Assembly: GCF_001672775.1 (NCBI RefSeq)
Contig: NZ_LZKJ01000165.1
Span: 1 to 42,642 of the forward strand
Direction: 5' to 3'
Source: Mycobacterium kyorinense
GTDB lineage: Bacteria; Actinomycetota; Actinomycetes; Mycobacteriales; Mycobacteriaceae
DNA: 42,642 nt
Positions 39,374 through 42,642 of the stretch are shown piece after piece (the first letter of the stretch is position 1; each line of letters begins with the position of its first letter). Both the position numbers and the translations under genes were made by a program. A model generated the notes under the pieces. That model saw only the letters and a program-made list of their open reading frames with translations. It ran no database searches and had not been told where the DNA came from.

Positions 39374-40278
39374 GCAGCACAGTATGTGCCGTCGTCGTCA
39401 CGCATCGGCGGCCCGATGAGCTGACCAAGTCGCTGGACGTGTTGACCACCCAGAGTCGGCTGCCCGAACACCTGATTGTGGTCGACAACGGAAACGAGGA
39501 CCGGGTCCGGGAGCTGGTCACCGGCCAGCCGATCCCCACGACGTATCTCGGGGCGCGCCGAAACCTCGGTGGCGCAGGCGGTTTCGCGCTGGGCATTCTG
39601 CAGGCGCTCGCTTTGGGTGCCGACTGGGTCTGGTTGGCCGACGACGACGGCCACCCGGCCGACAGCGAGGTTCTGGCCACCCTGCTGGCCTGCGCTCAGC
39701 AGCACGGCCTGGCCGAGGTGTCGCCGATGGTGTGCAACGCCGACGATCCGCAGCGGCTGGCGTTTCCGCTGCGGCGCGGCTTGGTGTGGCGCAGGCGGGT
39801 CAGCGAACTGCGCACCGACTCCCAGCAAGATCTGCTGCCGGGGATCGCGTCGCTGTTCAATGGTGCGCTGTTTGCCGCCTCGACCTTCGATGCGATCGGT
39901 GTACCGGACCTGCGGTTGTTCATCCGCGGCGACGAGGTCGAAATGCACCGTCGGCTGGTGCGTTCCGGGCTGCCGTTCGGGACCTGCCTGACGACGTCCT
40001 ATCTGCATCCCGGCGGATCCGCCGAGTTCAAGCCGATCCTGGGCGGCCGGATGCACACCCAGTACCCCGACGACGCCGCGAAGCGGTATTTCACGTATCG
40101 CAACCGCGGTTACCTGCTCTCGCAGCCCGGGCTGCGTCGGCTGCTTCCCCAGGAGTGGCTGCGGTTCGGCTGGTACTTCCTGGTTTCTCGCCGCGACCCG
40201 GCTGGCCTGGCGGAGTGGTTTAGGTTGCGGCGCTTGGGCCGTCGCGAACAATTCGGTCGACCCGGGGGGCCAGCGTGA
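39370..40278 (+). CDS. glfT1: Galactofuranosyltransferase GlfT1
   Basis: 302 residues, a GT2-fold transferase. The nucleotide-binding start is VCAVVVTHRRPDELTKSLDVL, the metal site is WLADDDGHP, and ADSEVLATLL follows. GlfT1 adds the first two galactofuranose residues to the decaprenyl-linked linker unit in arabinogalactan synthesis. The GTG start overlaps the wzt stop by 4 bp and its stop overlaps the permease start, so all three are translated together. Matches Rv3782. Confidence 0.95.
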   Translation: MSSTVCAVVVTHRRPDELTKSLDVLTTQSRLPEHLIVVDNGNEDRVRELVTGQPIPTTYLGARRNLGGAGGFALGILQALALGADWVWLADDDGHPADSEVLATLLACAQQHGLAEVSPMVCNADDPQRLAFPLRRGLVWRRRVSELRTDSQQDLLPGIASLFNGALFAASTFDAIGVPDLRLFIRGDEVEMHRRLVRSGLPFGTCLTTSYLHPGGSAEFKPILGGRMHTQYPDDAAKRYFTYRNRGYLLSQPGLRRLLPQEWLRFGWYFLVSRRDPAGLAEWFRLRRLGRREQFGRPGGPA

Positions 40279-41105
40279 CCATCATCGACGCTGCGGCGCA
40301 GTCCAAGACCTTCACCCGCGCCTGGCGCGATCTGGCCGACGGTTTCCGGCGCCGTGAGCTGTGGCTGCATCTGGGGTGGCAGGACATCAAGCAGCGGTAC
40401 CGCCGCAGTGTGCTCGGCCCGTTCTGGATCACGATCGCAACCGGCACGACCGCCGTCGCGATGGGTGGCTTGTACTCCAAGCTGTTTCACCTCGAGCTGG
40501 CGGTGCACCTGCCCTACGTCACGCTCGGGCTGATCATCTGGAACCTGATCAACGCCGCGATCATGGAAGGCGCCGACGTATTCGTCGCCAACGAGGGGCT
40601 GATCAAACAGTTGCCGGCGCCGTTGAGTTTGCACGTCTATCGGTTGGTCTGGCGGCAGGTGATCCTGTTCGCCCACAACATCGTCATCTACGTCGTCATC
40701 GCGATCATCTACCCCAAACCGTGGTCGTGGGCCGACCTGACCGTGATCCCGGCACTGCTGCTCATCGTGCTCAATGCCGTGTGGGTGTCGCTGTGCTTCG
40801 GCATCCTGGCCACCCGCTACCGCGACATCGGCCCGCTGCTGTTCTCCGTCGTGCAGCTGCTGTTCTTCATGACACCGATCATCTGGAACGACGACACGCT
40901 GCGACAGCAGGGCGCCGGCCGGTGGGGCAAAATCGTCGAACTCAACCCGCTGTTGCACTACTTGGACATCGTGCGTGCCCCGCTGCTGGGCGCCCACCAG
41001 GAACTACGGCACTGGGTAGTGGTGCTGGTGTTGACGGTGGTCGGGTGGGTGCTGGCAGCGTTTGCGATGCGCCAATATCGCGCACGCGTGCCGTATTGGG
41101 TGTAG
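40275..41105 (+). CDS. wzm: Galactan ABC exporter permease Wzm (RfbD)
   Basis: 276 residues with six membrane helices and the ABC-2 permease pattern: GWQDIKQRYRRSVLGPFWITIATGTTAVAMGGLYSKLF, and FMTPIIWNDDTL near the end. Together with Wzt it forms the transporter for lipid-linked galactan. GTG start with ATGA-type overlap (GTGA) with glfT1. Matches Rv3783. Confidence 0.94.
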   Translation: MTIIDAAAQSKTFTRAWRDLADGFRRRELWLHLGWQDIKQRYRRSVLGPFWITIATGTTAVAMGGLYSKLFHLELAVHLPYVTLGLIIWNLINAAIMEGADVFVANEGLIKQLPAPLSLHVYRLVWRQVILFAHNIVIYVVIAIIYPKPWSWADLTVIPALLLIVLNAVWVSLCFGILATRYRDIGPLLFSVVQLLFFMTPIIWNDDTLRQQGAGRWGKIVELNPLLHYLDIVRAPLLGAHQELRHWVVVLVLTVVGWVLAAFAMRQYRARVPYWV

Positions 41106-41110
41106 CCGCC

Positions 41111-41136
41111 GGTTGGCGACCGCTCACCGCGGGTAT
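41111..41136 (+). promoter_or_regulatory. SigF-type promoter of the csbD-like gene
   Basis: GGTTG (41111-41115), a 15-nt spacer, then GGGTAT (41131-41136), an exact SigF -10. Transcription would start near 41143, leaving a short leader with AAAGGAG before the ATG at 41162. CsbD-type genes are sigma-B/F-controlled in other Gram-positive bacteria. Confidence 0.65.
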
Positions 41137-41161
41137 GCGGGAAGCGGACAAAGGAGTCGCT

Positions 41162-41365
41162 ATGAGTTTGACCGACAAGGCCAGAAACAAACTGCAGAAG
41201 GTCAAGGGCGCAGCCAAGGAAACTCTCGGTCGCGCCACTGGAGACCGCAACCTGGAAAACCGCGGTGTCGGCGATCGGATCGGATCAGATTTGAAGGATG
41301 CCGGCGAAAAGGTCAAAGACGCGTTCCGTGGCCGCGGTGGCGGACGCGGCCGACGTCGCGTGTGA
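41162..41365 (+). CDS. CsbD-family small stress protein
   Basis: 67 residues, highly basic and predicted helical, with the CsbD pattern DKARNKLQKVKGAAKETLGRATGD and an Arg/Gly-rich tail (RGRGGGRGRRRV). CsbD proteins are abundant general-stress proteins of unknown mechanism; the tail could bind nucleic acid. AAAGGAG 5 nt before the ATG fixes the start. The gene stands alone after wzm, under the SigF-like promoter. Confidence 0.88.
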   Translation: MSLTDKARNKLQKVKGAAKETLGRATGDRNLENRGVGDRIGSDLKDAGEKVKDAFRGRGGGRGRRRV

Positions 41366-41374
41366 TCCCGAAGG

Positions 41375-42157
41375 TCAGCGGCCGCGTCGGACCTTGTTGA
41401 CGAATGCCATGCCGAACGCCTTCGCGGAGTAAGGATCTTGACCGGTGATCAGCTCGCGGTCCTCGACAACCTTGCTGCCCATCGGCAGCACCGTCTGCTC
41501 CACCTTGGCGCCGCGAGAGGTTAGCAGCTGAGTCGGATCGTCGATGAGATGTCCACGGAATCGGCGGGCCAGCGGGATGGTCGACAGCATCGTGTCGACG
41601 CCGGTCTTGAAGCATGTCATCCGGTAGCCGTCGTAGATCCAGCGGCCGTCGATGCTGGGTGCAGCAGCCAGGGCAGCGGGAGCATGACAGATCAATCCGG
41701 TGGTCCGGTGCGCGTCATGGAAATACCGCACGAGAGCTCCGAAGTCGTCGTTGAGAGACTCATCGACGAACACGTCGCGGTGCAGCAAATCGACCAGCGG
41801 CGCATGCCCGCCCGGCACAAAGACGGCGTCGAAACTGGCCAACCGATCCGGGTCGTGGGCGATCTCCTCGAGTTTGGTCGGTTGTGCCAGACCGAGTTCC
41901 AGCAGCCGTCGATAGCTGGACAGGGCCGCGTCTCGCTTGGCTCGCGACAGGCCGAAATACAGCAGACTGCACGACGTTCCATCGATCGTGGGGATGCGTC
42001 CGCCGGGCGTCGCGAACGACAACTCAAAGCCCGCATCCAGCATCGCGTCGGTCGGCTCGACCAACTCGCCCAGATACGTGCCGGTCGGCTCGCTGCGCCC
42101 TTCCCGCAGCGGAATCCGATCGGCCGCCGACACCACGACCAGTACGCGCGAAGTCAT
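41375..42157 (-). CDS. DJ-1/PfpI-family protein (Hsp31-like)
   Basis: 260 residues. A beta strand start TSRVLVVVSAADRIPLREGR is followed by FDAVFVPGGHAPLVDL and the nucleophile elbow LICHAPAALAAA with its catalytic cysteine. The length and the insert after the first strands fit the Hsp31/glyoxalase-III-like group, which handles methylglyoxal or repairs glycated proteins and acts as chaperone; activity here is inferred. The ATG at 42157 was chosen; the open frame continues upstream to 42625 across the divergent gene and is not coding there. A SigF-type promoter lies directly upstream, giving a leader of about 10 nt. Confidence 0.85.
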   Translation of the reverse strand: MTSRVLVVVSAADRIPLREGRSEPTGTYLGELVEPTDAMLDAGFELSFATPGGRIPTIDGTSCSLLYFGLSRAKRDAALSSYRRLLELGLAQPTKLEEIAHDPDRLASFDAVFVPGGHAPLVDLLHRDVFVDESLNDDFGALVRYFHDAHRTTGLICHAPAALAAAPSIDGRWIYDGYRMTCFKTGVDTMLSTIPLARRFRGHLIDDPTQLLTSRGAKVEQTVLPMGSKVVEDRELITGQDPYSAKAFGMAFVNKVRRGR

Positions 42158-42173
42158 CTGCACGGTGTCGGCA

Positions 42174-42199
42174 ATACCCGCAATCGAAGCGCACCAACC
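42174..42199 (-). promoter_or_regulatory. SigF-type promoter of the PfpI-like gene
   Basis: On the minus strand: GGTTG (42199-42195), 15-nt spacer, GGGTAT (42179-42174). The same -35 word, spacer length and -10 occur before the csbD-like gene. Confidence 0.65.
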
Positions 42200-42317
42200 G
42201 GTCGCGCAATGGCACCACTCAGAACGCCTGCGCGGGAATATATTGACGGAACAACCAAAAACAATCGAGGCGCTCCGGGGTGGCAATCGCCGCTGCGCCC
42301 TAAAGACAGGTGCGAAG

Positions 42318-42642
42318 GTGAGCGAGGAAGTCGAAACCACGGGGTTGTCAGAGGGGGCGCGCGAGCGCATCACCGCGGAGTTGGACCGGTTGCGCGAACG
42401 CCGCGATCGGCTGGAGATCGAAGTCAGAAACGACCGCGGCAGCGTCAGTGACCATGCGGATGCCGCCGATGCCATCCAGCGCGCCGACGAACTGGCCGGC
42501 CTCGACGAGCGGATCGTCGAACTCGACAGGCTGCTGCGCACCGGGCCGGCGCCGTCGAACGGAACCGGCGCGCTGCCCGGCGGCACCGAAGTGACCCTGC
42601 GGTTCGGCGACGGTTCGGTCGCCACGATGCAGGTGATTTCCA
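42318..42642 (+). CDS. GreA/GreB-fold protein, Rv3788-like (3' truncated by window)
   Basis: The first 108 residues are visible. A coiled-coil N-terminal region (ARERITAELDRLRERRDRLEIEVRNDRG, then DAADAIQRADELAGLDERIVELDRLL) is followed by the start of the C-terminal beta domain (GGTEVTLRFGDGSVATMQVIS). It follows Rv3788 closely. Members resemble GreA/Rnk and bind the RNA polymerase secondary channel; Rv3788 is reported to inhibit transcription rather than rescue it. GTG at 42318 was taken as start. It is divergent from the PfpI-like gene across 160 bp. Confidence 0.9.
   Translation, partial: MSEEVETTGLSEGARERITAELDRLRERRDRLEIEVRNDRGSVSDHADAADAIQRADELAGLDERIVELDRLLRTGPAPSNGTGALPGGTEVTLRFGDGSVATMQVIS

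Noticed and set aside
41549..42451. 300-residue plus-strand frame opposite the PfpI-like gene
   Set aside because: Antisense shadow with no recognisable domain; it crosses the divergent promoter region and the start of the Rv3788-like gene.
42158..42625. N-terminal extension of the PfpI-like protein
   Set aside because: The extra 156 residues are low-complexity Ser/Arg-rich, lie antisense to the Rv3788-like gene, and would span the SigF-type promoter.

Overview
This is a high-GC mycobacterial chromosome segment, most likely from a slow-growing non-tuberculous Mycobacterium. The evidence is protein sequences close to the M. tuberculosis Rv3754-Rv3788 neighbourhood, in the same overall order: a TyrA tail, an Rv3755c-like protein, an Rv3760-like protein, an Rv3762c-like sulfatase, LpqH, TcrY/TcrX, HisC2, an Rv3773c-like protein, EchA21, LipE, Rv3777/Rv3778c/Rv3779 homologues, Bpa, Wzt, GlfT1, Wzm and an Rv3788-like protein. 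Comparisons with M. tuberculosis are from memory. No stretch above about 300 bases lacks a gene.

Region 1 (1-8.5 kb): the end of a probable tyrA, a glycolipid-binding-family protein, a LapA-like membrane protein and a histidine phosphatase. A five-gene operon follows: APH-type kinase, SDR, acyl-CoA dehydrogenase, TetR regulator and quinone oxidoreductase. Its enzyme set matches the LvaA/LvaD/LvaC logic of 4-hydroxyacid catabolism. A large alkylsulfatase-type hydrolase lies convergent to it.

Region 2 (8.6-14.7 kb): lpqH, then a two-gene glycosylation cassette (a fused GtrB-GtrA protein and a GT39 integral-membrane transferase), then the TcrXY two-component system.

Region 3 (14.7-18 kb): two tiny overlapping membrane-protein genes behind a near-perfect SigF-type promoter, a SnoaL-like protein, and a second APH kinase/acyl-CoA dehydrogenase pair.

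Region 4 (18-24.4 kb): a complete stressosome-type partner-switching module. An RsfB-like STAS antagonist is divergent from the operon rsbR-rsbS-rsbT-rsbX-like-(RsbU-N/PAS/GAF/PP2C/HATPase fusion), which is followed closely by an M20 amidohydrolase. SigF-type promoter sequences occur elsewhere in the window, clearly before the small membrane operon, the csbD-like gene and the PfpI-like gene, and more weakly before two others. The window may therefore hold both a SigF control circuit and some of its targets.

Region 5 (24.4-26.4 kb): a membrane protein of unknown role, flanked by a degenerate copy of the 3' half of tRNA-Arg on one side and the intact tRNA-Arg(ACG) plus three tandem repeats on the other. 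This looks like the scar of a mobile element. tRNA-Ser(GCU) follows.

Region 6 (26.4-36 kb): housekeeping and accessory metabolism (hisC2, DUF4334, Rv3773c-like, echA21, a baeRF protein, lipE, a TY-Chap-like protein, tRNA-Ser(UGA), MarR, a quinone oxidoreductase, and a class-V aminotransferase-like protein that lacks the PLP lysine). Many of these genes appear leaderless, with a TANNNT hexamer 6-7 nt before the start codon.

Region 7 (36-42.6 kb): cell-envelope and proteostasis genes (Rv3779-like polyprenyl-phosphomannose synthase, Bpa proteasome activator, Wzt-GlfT1-Wzm galactan initiation and export), then csbD-like, PfpI-like, and the start of an Rv3788-like GreA-fold gene cut by the window end.
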